Source of the DNA: Pollutimonas harenae
GTDB taxonomy: Bacteria > Pseudomonadota > Gammaproteobacteria > Burkholderiales > Burkholderiaceae_B
Assembly (NCBI RefSeq): GCF_004153685.1
Contig: NZ_SDQD01000001.1
Location: 248,001 to 312,000, forward strand
Reading direction: 5' to 3'
DNA length: 64,000 nucleotides
The position numbers and the translations under genes are program-made. This document shows, piece by piece, positions 40,992 through 48,633 of the stretch. The first letter of the stretch is position 1. The number at the start of each line of letters is the position of its first letter. The notes under the pieces were generated by a model that ran no database searches, had not been told where the DNA came from, and was given only the letters and a program-made list of their open reading frames with translations.

Positions 40992-43715
40992 ATGTTAGGT
41001 AAGGAGCAACTCTCTTCGCTATTTGACCAGCTGGGTACCCCCAGCAAAGGTCAGGCGTTGGTACGCGAAGCCCGGATCAAAGCCCCGGTGCGTGACGTGC
41101 AGTCGCGGGGTAGTAACGTCATAACGATCTTTGCCAGCCGCAAAATGGGCTGCGAAATTCGTACAGAAAGCCGGCACATTGAATTTCCAGCTGCGATCGA
41201 CCACGAATTCGATCCTACCGTCCTGGAGTTTTATCCGCAACCATGCAAACTGCACTTGGAGCTGGTTGAGGACGCGACAGGTGAAATCCATCGCATCCAC
41301 CACACACCAGATTTTCTCGTCATCCGCCGGAGCGGCATCACGCTGGAGGAGTGGAAATCAGACGAGAAGCTCACAAAGCTAGCACAGCGCTACCCGTATC
41401 GTTACCAACGCGACTCCGATGGTAACTGGTTCTCACCACAGATCGAGCAGCAATTAGCCGATCTCGGTATCGCGTACCGCATCTGTACTGACCGGTCGAT
41501 CCCACGCATACGTGTCGAGAATCTGCTGCACCTGGCCGACTATTACCATCCGGCTGCCCAGCCTTGCGCGCCTGAAGAACTTGATCGCCTGCATTCAGCG
41601 CTCAAAAGCGAGGGCATGCTGTTCTTGGCTGACTTGACGAACCCTCCGCATAGCTTCGATGCGGATTTTCTGTTTAAAGCCATTGCTGATGGTCTGGTCG
41701 CTACAGACTTGGACAATGAACCGTTGGGCGATCAGCGTCGCTGCCGACTTTACAGAGATCACACATTCAAGGAATTTGCCCGCTCACTGATAGAGCAAGA
41801 AGACGTCTTAAGCGTAGGCAACTTCATGCTTACACTCGAACATGGTACCCAAATTCAGTATCAAGACCGCTTGCTGGAAGTCGTACTCGCCGACGACAAA
41901 AATGTGGTGTTTCGAGACCAGCACGGTGAAAACATACAACTATCGCGTAAATGGCTCCTTACCGCGCACGAAGACAAGCAAATTACCGTCGTCCAAAGCG
42001 CTGGTGGCGCGGCAAACCTGGATCTGGCGCGCTATAGCGACGAAGACCTGGCAATGGCGCTTAAGCGTCAGGCAATTCTTCTAGCCGATGACAGCCCCGT
42101 TTCCGCACGTACGCTGCGTGACTGGCGCGCCCGCGTAAATGCTGCCGCAGCCAACGGTGCACCACAAGTAATGGCTTTGGTTCCGCACACCGCCGCGCGA
42201 GGCAATCGCAGCGCCCGGCTATCGAATGAACAAGAGTCACTGCTTGCCCAACTCATCACACAGCACTGGAAAACAACGACTGCTATCAACTTTCGCACAC
42301 TGTACAAGCAGATCTGCGTCGCCTTTGATGAGGCGGACCTTAAAGCACCGTCGTATCCGACCGTGATCAACCGTGTCAAAGCGCAGCAGACCACCGGTGA
42401 CGTACGCATTCGACACGGTAAGCGCATGGCATATCAGCAGGATGAGTTCATCAACGTGCTCTATGCCGATACGCCAACCCACGGCTCGCGTGCTTTTCAG
42501 TACGTCCACATTGACCATACGCAGCTCGATATCGAACTCGTTTCACATAGGACTGGGAAACCGCTCGGTCGTCCCTGGCTGAGCCTGGCCATTGACGCAT
42601 TTAGCAGGCGAGTGGTCGGCTTTTACCTGACCTTCGACAAACCGGCGTACCACAGCGTACTCATGCTCATGCGCGACATTGTCCGACGTTTTCAACGACT
42701 GCCCGAAATGATTGTGGTTGATAACGGCCGCGATCTGATTTCGGAGGCATTTCAATCCTTTCTTCGCGTCATGGGAGTGCACCTGCGGATGCGGCCTGCT
42801 GGCCAACCTCGAGCCGGGGCAATCATGGAGCGCTTGTTTGGGACGGTACACAGTCAATACATTCACAACCTGGCCGGCAACACAAAAGCGACCAAGAATG
42901 TACGCATGACAACGGGCAAGCACCTGCCGGTCAACTTTGCGCAGTGGACGCTTGAAGCCATGTATCACGGATTGAACTACTGGGCGACAGAACACTACGA
43001 CACAGAGCAGCACAAAACTCTCGGATGCAGCCCCCGCGAGATGTTTGAACGCAGCCTCGTGCAGAGCGGTCTTCGTGCACATCGACAAGTTATCTGGAAT
43101 GAGGACTTCCTGATTGCCACTTGCCCTCCAGTCGATCGTGGCGCCACCCGCAAGGTGAACGACCAGCGCGGCGTGAAAGTGCATGACTTTTATTACTGGC
43201 ACCCTGTTTTCAGGGACTCAAAGGTGGCAAACAAAAACCTACAGGTTAGATATGACCCGTGGGACGCATCCACCGCATATGTACGCGTGAAGGCCGAGTG
43301 GGTTGCCGCTAAATGCAGGAGCCTGGTCGGATTGGGACAACTTACGACTTACGAGCGCCAAGCGCTGGCAGAAGAGTACATACACAGCGGCGGAAAACCA
43401 TTAAACGCCTCAGATACCCCGCAGCGTATGCGCGAATTCTTGCAAACGCATACGCCCACAGGCGCACTCGCTATTGCGCTGGATCGCCAGCAAGAAAGCA
43501 AAAGCTTATACATGACGCTAAAGATGGGCGCAATCACCTCAGCCACATCAACAACGGGACAATTGCATTCGGCCCACCCGCTCTCAGAAGATGCCAATGA
43601 CAGTGGTGCCGAAGGCATCCTCACCGATATGCCCTATCCCGAGCCGCAGCCATCCTGCGAAAAACATGCAAAACCAGTTGCGACGCAAGATCTCCCCAAC
43701 TTCGATACTTTCTAA
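40992..43715 (+). CDS. TnsA-TnsB fusion transposase of a Tn7-like element
   Basis: A 907-residue protein that joins both Tn7 strand-cutting activities. The N-terminal 240 residues are TnsA-like: the helix HIEFPAAIDHEFDPTVLEFYPQP, then TPDFLV with D107 and EEWK with E120/K122, an endonuclease of the restriction-enzyme fold that cuts the 5' ends. From about residue 440 comes a TnsB/Mu-type helix-turn-helix and an rve core with D508 (HIDHTQLD), D577 (VDNGRD) and E613 (IMERLFGT), a perfect D,D(35)E arrangement. A Mu-type C-terminal beta barrel follows. The gene starts the operon tnsAB-tnsC-tniQ. Tn7 itself has separate tnsA and tnsB; natural fusions are known in some Tn7-like groups. Confidence 0.9.
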   Translation: MLGKEQLSSLFDQLGTPSKGQALVREARIKAPVRDVQSRGSNVITIFASRKMGCEIRTESRHIEFPAAIDHEFDPTVLEFYPQPCKLHLELVEDATGEIHRIHHTPDFLVIRRSGITLEEWKSDEKLTKLAQRYPYRYQRDSDGNWFSPQIEQQLADLGIAYRICTDRSIPRIRVENLLHLADYYHPAAQPCAPEELDRLHSALKSEGMLFLADLTNPPHSFDADFLFKAIADGLVATDLDNEPLGDQRRCRLYRDHTFKEFARSLIEQEDVLSVGNFMLTLEHGTQIQYQDRLLEVVLADDKNVVFRDQHGENIQLSRKWLLTAHEDKQITVVQSAGGAANLDLARYSDEDLAMALKRQAILLADDSPVSARTLRDWRARVNAAAANGAPQVMALVPHTAARGNRSARLSNEQESLLAQLITQHWKTTTAINFRTLYKQICVAFDEADLKAPSYPTVINRVKAQQTTGDVRIRHGKRMAYQQDEFINVLYADTPTHGSRAFQYVHIDHTQLDIELVSHRTGKPLGRPWLSLAIDAFSRRVVGFYLTFDKPAYHSVLMLMRDIVRRFQRLPEMIVVDNGRDLISEAFQSFLRVMGVHLRMRPAGQPRAGAIMERLFGTVHSQYIHNLAGNTKATKNVRMTTGKHLPVNFAQWTLEAMYHGLNYWATEHYDTEQHKTLGCSPREMFERSLVQSGLRAHRQVIWNEDFLIATCPPVDRGATRKVNDQRGVKVHDFYYWHPVFRDSKVANKNLQVRYDPWDASTAYVRVKAEWVAAKCRSLVGLGQLTTYERQALAEEYIHSGGKPLNASDTPQRMREFLQTHTPTGALAIALDRQQESKSLYMTLKMGAITSATSTTGQLHSAHPLSEDANDSGAEGILTDMPYPEPQPSCEKHAKPVATQDLPNFDTF

Positions 43716-43730
43716 ACGAATTACCCAACC

Positions 43731-44786
43731 ATGACCACACCTGATACATCACAAACCCATGACGACCTCATTTGCGTGCCACCCACAGCTGAATCATTAC
43801 TGAGTCTTCGCATCAAACACACGCGCATTGCAGAGCTCATGACCGAACTCGAAACACTGATCTATCCAGGCAGCCAAGACAGTTTGCTGCTTGTCTGCGG
43901 CCCGACCGGGGTGGGTAAGAGCACTCTGGCACACCACGCCGTTCAAAAGGCTTTACAGACATCAGCACAAGCCATGGCGGACGATGCGGGGCTGATTCCT
44001 GCGGTATACGTTGAAGCCCCCTCCTCGGGCGAAAACGAATTCTCCTGGCGTCTCTTTTACAGCCGGATTCTTGCTCAGCTAGACCAAGGACCAGTGGAAA
44101 ATCTGCCACGAGCTAACTTTGGCATAGATGCTCAAAGTGGGCGCATGATCCGTCCTCGCTCCTCATCGGGCACGAGCTTGGCTTCATTGCGCACGGCAGT
44201 TGAACGAGGGTTGGCAGCGCGCGGGACACAGTTCCTTGTGATTGACGAGGCCGCGCACATTATTCGCCAGACCAGCGCCCGGCGCCTGGAAATACAGCTT
44301 GACACACTGAAATCTCTTGCCAACGCGTGCGGCGCGCAGATGCTGCTGATCGGCTCGTATGACTTATACCAGCTGATGTCGCTCTCGGGCCAGCTTTCAC
44401 GCCGTACCAACGTGCTGCAATTTGAACGCTATCGGCAAGATCGGCCGGAGGACGAGCGCGACTTCAACGCCTGTGTATTGCAATTTGAAAAGCGCCTACA
44501 ACATCTTTGGGGCGGGAAGCTGGTTGCACATTCCGCTGCATTACACGAGAACACCCTTGGCTGTATTGGCACTCTCTCAGCCGTACTCACTCGTACGGCC
44601 AAGCGGCTGGAGCGGGCTCAAGGCTGGTCCTTGGACGCGCTTCGCCGCTCACTCCTAACCGAGGGACAACGTTTACGGATACTTGAAGAAATCCTGGATG
44701 GCGAAAGTGCCATCAATCCAGGGCTCACCCGCAAGCTGCCCAAAGCCTCTAGCGTCTCCACTAATGCAGGACGGCGCGTCGCATGA
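43731..44786 (+). CDS. TnsC/TniB-like AAA+ ATPase
   Basis: A 351-residue regulator that couples target selection to the transposase. Walker A GPTGVGKST is at residues 57-65, Walker B FLVIDEAAHI near residues 167-176, and sensor 1 in MLLIGSYDLYQLM. It begins 15 bp after tnsAB and overlaps tniQ by 4 bp. The length and motifs fit the shorter TnsC/TniB proteins of Tn7-like and Tn5053-like elements. Confidence 0.9.
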   Translation: MTTPDTSQTHDDLICVPPTAESLLSLRIKHTRIAELMTELETLIYPGSQDSLLLVCGPTGVGKSTLAHHAVQKALQTSAQAMADDAGLIPAVYVEAPSSGENEFSWRLFYSRILAQLDQGPVENLPRANFGIDAQSGRMIRPRSSSGTSLASLRTAVERGLAARGTQFLVIDEAAHIIRQTSARRLEIQLDTLKSLANACGAQMLLIGSYDLYQLMSLSGQLSRRTNVLQFERYRQDRPEDERDFNACVLQFEKRLQHLWGGKLVAHSAALHENTLGCIGTLSAVLTRTAKRLERAQGWSLDALRRSLLTEGQRLRILEEILDGESAINPGLTRKLPKASSVSTNAGRRVA

Positions 44787-46087
44787 AAGCCATCCTCACA
44801 ACAAATCCGCGATCAGTCCTTCACGCTTTGGAACCACAGGGACTAGGCACATCCGCCGTGGAAAGCCTTATCAGCTACTTTTGCAGGCTCGCCGTCTCGC
44901 ACAGCACTTCTGTCACCGCACTTTCAAAAGTCGTTACCCAGACAATGGAGCGCGAATTTAACACTGACTTCGACTGGCGCGATCGCAACCTGAGCGGTAT
45001 TGGTGAATCAGCCATTAAGTGGTCAAGTGCGTTATCTGCCATGACAAGCGTCGGCCGCCTTGATCAACTTACAGTCTCTTCCTGGAAACAGGTATTGGCA
45101 CCTAGAAGTTTGATGGCCCCTTCGACTGGGAAATGGTGTCCCCACTGCTTGGACGACGACCGTCAGAACGGAACAACACCGTACTTTCGGCTCGCTTGGG
45201 ACATAAAAGCGGTGACAGCCTGTGAGCGCCATGCCACCCAGCTCGTATGTACATGTCCAGATTGCGGTCAAACGGGCATTCGCCACAAAGCAGCGTATGT
45301 AGTTCCGGGCTGGTGCACGCAATGCGGCGCCTTCTTTGGCAGTACTCAGCCTGCCCTTGCCGCAAGTCCCGAAGCTGTCTGGATTGCCACACAAGTCGGA
45401 AAGCTATTAGCCGTCCAGGCCTCGATCGGGATGCCAGGGCTCACCGCTGTCCAACAAGCTCTGACCACACTCGTAATTCGCATGAACCAAGGTAACAGCG
45501 CGGCATTCGGCAGTCGCGTCGGGGTCGCAAAATCGACTGTGCACTGTTGGACTCGGGGCAAAACCGCGCTGACATTAGAGACTGCCTTGCGAATCGCCGA
45601 CGCAACCGGCCTGTCGGTGGATAAACTCCTGTCCGCGGACCTCAAAGGGTGGGCTCCGCCAATCAACACCAGTCAGCTTGATCTTGACTTGGAACTTGGA
45701 TCACGTCAGCGCACCGCACCAGATCGCAATATTAATTGGGATGAACTACGCGCCCGACTAATGCGCTTTGCCGCGGAACCCGCTCCCATCAGCCTCGCTG
45801 AGGCCGCCCGCCGCCTGGAGATTGAAGCGAGCTATCTATATTTACACGCAAACAACGAGGCTCGTCTGCTTAGTGCCCGCTGGCAAGCCCATGCCAAGCG
45901 TCGTGCGGAGCTAAAACGCCAACAGGCTCGCGAAAGCGTTTTGCGAGCCTGCCGAAAACTCACGAACGAAGGAAAAACTGTCAACATGAGAGAAGTCAGA
46001 CAACTTTTAACTGTAGAAGAACTAGGTGCGGCAAAACATTTAATTGACATGCTCACGGAAATAAAGCAAGAACTAGGCATCGCATAG
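44783..46087 (+). CDS. TniQ/TnsD-like target-selection protein
   Basis: A 434-residue protein. The N-terminal TniQ domain has ESLISYFCRLAVSHSTSV and zinc-binding cysteines and histidines (WCPHCLDD near residue 119; CERH and CTCPDCG; WCTQCG). A helix-turn-helix of the XRE kind lies at about residues 240-285 (GVAKSTVHCWTRGKTALTLETALRIADATGLSVDKLL), and a further helical DNA-binding tail follows. It overlaps tnsC by ATGA. TniQ/TnsD proteins choose the insertion site, either a fixed chromosomal sequence or one handed over by another complex. No CRISPR genes are in the window, so DNA-sequence targeting is more likely. Confidence 0.87.
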   Translation: MKAILTTNPRSVLHALEPQGLGTSAVESLISYFCRLAVSHSTSVTALSKVVTQTMEREFNTDFDWRDRNLSGIGESAIKWSSALSAMTSVGRLDQLTVSSWKQVLAPRSLMAPSTGKWCPHCLDDDRQNGTTPYFRLAWDIKAVTACERHATQLVCTCPDCGQTGIRHKAAYVVPGWCTQCGAFFGSTQPALAASPEAVWIATQVGKLLAVQASIGMPGLTAVQQALTTLVIRMNQGNSAAFGSRVGVAKSTVHCWTRGKTALTLETALRIADATGLSVDKLLSADLKGWAPPINTSQLDLDLELGSRQRTAPDRNINWDELRARLMRFAAEPAPISLAEAARRLEIEASYLYLHANNEARLLSARWQAHAKRRAELKRQQARESVLRACRKLTNEGKTVNMREVRQLLTVEELGAAKHLIDMLTEIKQELGIA

Positions 46088-46243
46088 GTTTAACCTGTCG
46101 ATTGAATTTTGAACTGGAGTTGGATCGCGCCAGCGCAAGCGTTTCCACGAAAAAGAGGTGGCTCGCGTAGCATCTAATGGCCATATCATCCAACTTTTGA
46201 GGCTCCCAAAAAACGCACCGAGGTTCACATTTAGAGGAAAAAA

Positions 46244-46447
46244 ATGAATAAGAAAGATACTTATATACAGTCAGCACAACAAATGGCTGAACGTGTTTTC
46301 GAAAATAAAAACGATGCACAAACGTGGCTGTCGACACCAAATTTCGCGCTGGGTGGAAATACGCCACTCGAACATTGCCAAACAGAATTGGGCCTTCGGC
46401 AAGTGCGCCGAATTCTTGCTTCGATCGAATTTGGCGGCGTCGTTTGA
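46244..46447 (+). CDS. Short MbcA/ParS-like antitoxin C-terminal domain protein (67 aa)
   Basis: A 67-residue protein with the DUF2384-type toxin-binding pattern: AERVFENKNDAQTWLSTPNFALGGNTPLEHCQTELGLRQVRRILASIEFGGVV. Normal family members are about 120-150 residues with an N-terminal Xre-like domain, which is missing here. A ribosome site (GAGGAAA) precedes the ATG, so it may be a real short gene, but no RES-domain toxin follows. It is either a remnant or an antitoxin that acts alone. It sits just after the transposition operon. Confidence 0.6.
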   Translation: MNKKDTYIQSAQQMAERVFENKNDAQTWLSTPNFALGGNTPLEHCQTELGLRQVRRILASIEFGGVV

Positions 46448-46749
46448 GGTGTTTGGAACGACCAGCCACGCTCATTTCACAGAAAAGAACCAGATACGGC
46501 GTGAGCACTTTGGGAACAAGTAAAGAAGCGTCGTTGGGTCATTGACTTGACCGGTTGTTGGCATAAGCCAGGCAGACGCCTGATCTGTACTAACTCAGAC
46601 TTGAGCTGACATGCTCCGCCCGATTAGTCTGGCAGAGAACGACCCGAAGCGGACAGTCATGGCTTCGTAGACGTCACGTTGCCAATGGCAACGATTGCCG
46701 TCTCGGCTTAACATCGGTTTTCTCGCAAATTGATTCCGAAGGTACCGCA
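46448..46749. other. Gap between transposition genes and the OLD-like ATPase
   Basis: No gene is supported. It contains a GACCGGTT half-site at 46549-46556, identical to the half-sites of the 22-bp dyads, and a small palindrome CGTTGCCA-a-TGGCAACG near 46,677-46,693. Confidence 0.35.
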
Positions 46750-48354
46750 ATGCGTCTGCGCAATATTCGTATCACACGATTTCGCCGATTTTCCGATTTA
46801 ACCGTCCAAGATATTCCGTCGAGCGCCAAATTGGTCGTTCTGGCTGGGCCCAACGGGTCAGGCAAGTCGTCGTTCTTTGACGCTCTCTTGCTCAAATACC
46901 GCATGGACACTGGATACGGCTGGAACAATGATGCCAAGTACTACGATCGGCCGCAGGAACAGGCGCCCGATCTTGGTGTCAGGATTTCCCTCACCACCGA
47001 CGCTGGCAATAACTTCTCCCGAGGAAATCTTTATATCCGCAGCGCATATAGGGGTGACCATGAATTCGCTACCCAATCCCTATCTCGGCAGGGAGACATC
47101 CTCGACAACGTCACATTGAGTCGTCTGATTGAGCCTGACGCTACGGTCAGTGCCAACTACCAGCGCCTTGCCTCCCAAGCGATGGAAGACGTATTCGTCA
47201 ACGAAGCGTCAGGGACGACTATGGGTGATTATCGCGAGAAGCTAATCGGTGAGATCCAGCTCCCGCTTAAGCGCCTGTTCCCTGATCTCACCTTTGTCGG
47301 TATTGGTAATCCTTTGTCCGATGGCACCTTCCAGTTCGATAAGGGTACTTCGAAGGGCTTTGACTATAAAAACCTCTCCGGTGGCGAGAAGGCCGCCTTT
47401 GACCTGATCCTCGATTTCGTGGTCAAGCGACGCAGTTATGCGGATGCAATATATTGCATTGACGAGCCCGAGACTCATATGAACACGAGGCTGCAAGGAG
47501 CTCTTCTCGCTGAACTCGTTGATTTACTTCCCGGAAACTCCCAACTCTGGATCGCATCGCACTCGGTTGGCATGATGCGCAAGGCCCGAGAGATGTACGA
47601 TGCCGACCCGACGTCGGTAGCTTTCATAGATTTTAGCGATCACGACTTTGACCAAGTGCTTACAATCTCTCCGAGCAAGCCCACCCGAGCCTTCTGGGCA
47701 GGTGTCATGCACGTCGCCCTCGACGACCTCACCGCGCTTGTTGCACCCAAGCAAGTGATCGTCTGTGAAGGCAACCCGATGGGTGCGGTGCCAGGCAAGA
47801 ACACAGAGCATGACGCTCGGATTTATGAAATGATCTTCGGCGACGAGATGCCCGACACAACCTTCATATCCGCCGGTAACTCGAAGGAAGTGCAGAATGA
47901 TTTTATAGGATTGGCTACTGTGCTTCCTAAGCTCGCTTCCGGGATGAAAGTAATCCGCCTGATAGACTTGGACGACCATTCCCCAACCGATGTCATCACC
48001 TTTAAAAGTAAGGGCATACAGGTGCTCAGCCTACGGCATCTCGAAGCCTACCTCTACGACGACGAGGTGTTGAGTTCTCTTTGTCACTCGATGGGACAAC
48101 CCGAAAAGGCAGCGGATTTGATTGCCGCCAAGGCTGATGCGATGGCGAACGTTGTGAGCCAGGGGCATCCCTCGGACGATATTAAGAAGGCGGCGGGCGT
48201 CATTTATGTCGAAGCCAAGAGAATACTGTCGCTCACGCAAGTGGGCAACGATGCCCAGGCGTTCGCACGGAACATCCTGTCCAAGTTGATCAAGCCTGGC
48301 ATGGCTATTTATGACCAGCTGCGCCTAGACGTGTTTGAGTCTGACCAGCCCTGA
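46750..48354 (+). CDS. ABC-type ATPase fused to a TOPRIM/DUF4435-like domain (OLD/PARIS-like defence protein)
   Basis: A 534-residue protein. It shows Walker A GPNGSGKSS (residues 33-41), the ABC signature LSGGEK near residue 211, Walker B AIYCIDEPETH near residue 236, and the H-loop ASHS near residue 272. The C-terminal 200 residues carry VIVCEGNP, then LIDLDDHS and SLRHLEAYLYDDEVL, an E...DxD layout as in TOPRIM nucleases of the OLD family and in DUF4435 (the AriB half of PARIS). OLD and PARIS proteins act in phage defence by nuclease activity. The gene has a GAAGG ribosome site, stands alone, and is convergent with the RloC-like gene. Exact subfamily is uncertain. Confidence 0.7.
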   Translation: MRLRNIRITRFRRFSDLTVQDIPSSAKLVVLAGPNGSGKSSFFDALLLKYRMDTGYGWNNDAKYYDRPQEQAPDLGVRISLTTDAGNNFSRGNLYIRSAYRGDHEFATQSLSRQGDILDNVTLSRLIEPDATVSANYQRLASQAMEDVFVNEASGTTMGDYREKLIGEIQLPLKRLFPDLTFVGIGNPLSDGTFQFDKGTSKGFDYKNLSGGEKAAFDLILDFVVKRRSYADAIYCIDEPETHMNTRLQGALLAELVDLLPGNSQLWIASHSVGMMRKAREMYDADPTSVAFIDFSDHDFDQVLTISPSKPTRAFWAGVMHVALDDLTALVAPKQVIVCEGNPMGAVPGKNTEHDARIYEMIFGDEMPDTTFISAGNSKEVQNDFIGLATVLPKLASGMKVIRLIDLDDHSPTDVITFKSKGIQVLSLRHLEAYLYDDEVLSSLCHSMGQPEKAADLIAAKADAMANVVSQGHPSDDIKKAAGVIYVEAKRILSLTQVGNDAQAFARNILSKLIKPGMAIYDQLRLDVFESDQP

Positions 48355-48633
48355 CTCCTTTTTCTGCCGTCCCGTACATTCAGACTGTACTGCACCCAAA
48401 CTATCAAAGAAAGTATGGAGGCCGCTGGGCGATATGAGGTTTAGCATGTGTGTCTGGTGGAGTCACGCCCAGCGTTACTTATATGCTTTAGTGGCAAGTA
48501 ATCGAATGGCAACTGTTGGCCGGAAAACCGACGTGGCCCAATGTCGCAGTTCGACCCAATGCCGACATTCAAGAGGTCGAGAGCAGCGAATGGGGACAAA
48601 CACTGCCACTCTCGAGCAGACGTTGTTCCGAGC

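Noticed and set aside
40375-40998. 207-codon plus-strand frame before tnsAB
   Set aside because: Antisense to the DUF6471 gene and runs through the dyad repeats; composition is not protein-like.
46053-46508. 151-codon minus-strand frame after tniQ
   Set aside because: Antisense to the ParS-like gene and to the tniQ end; no family features.
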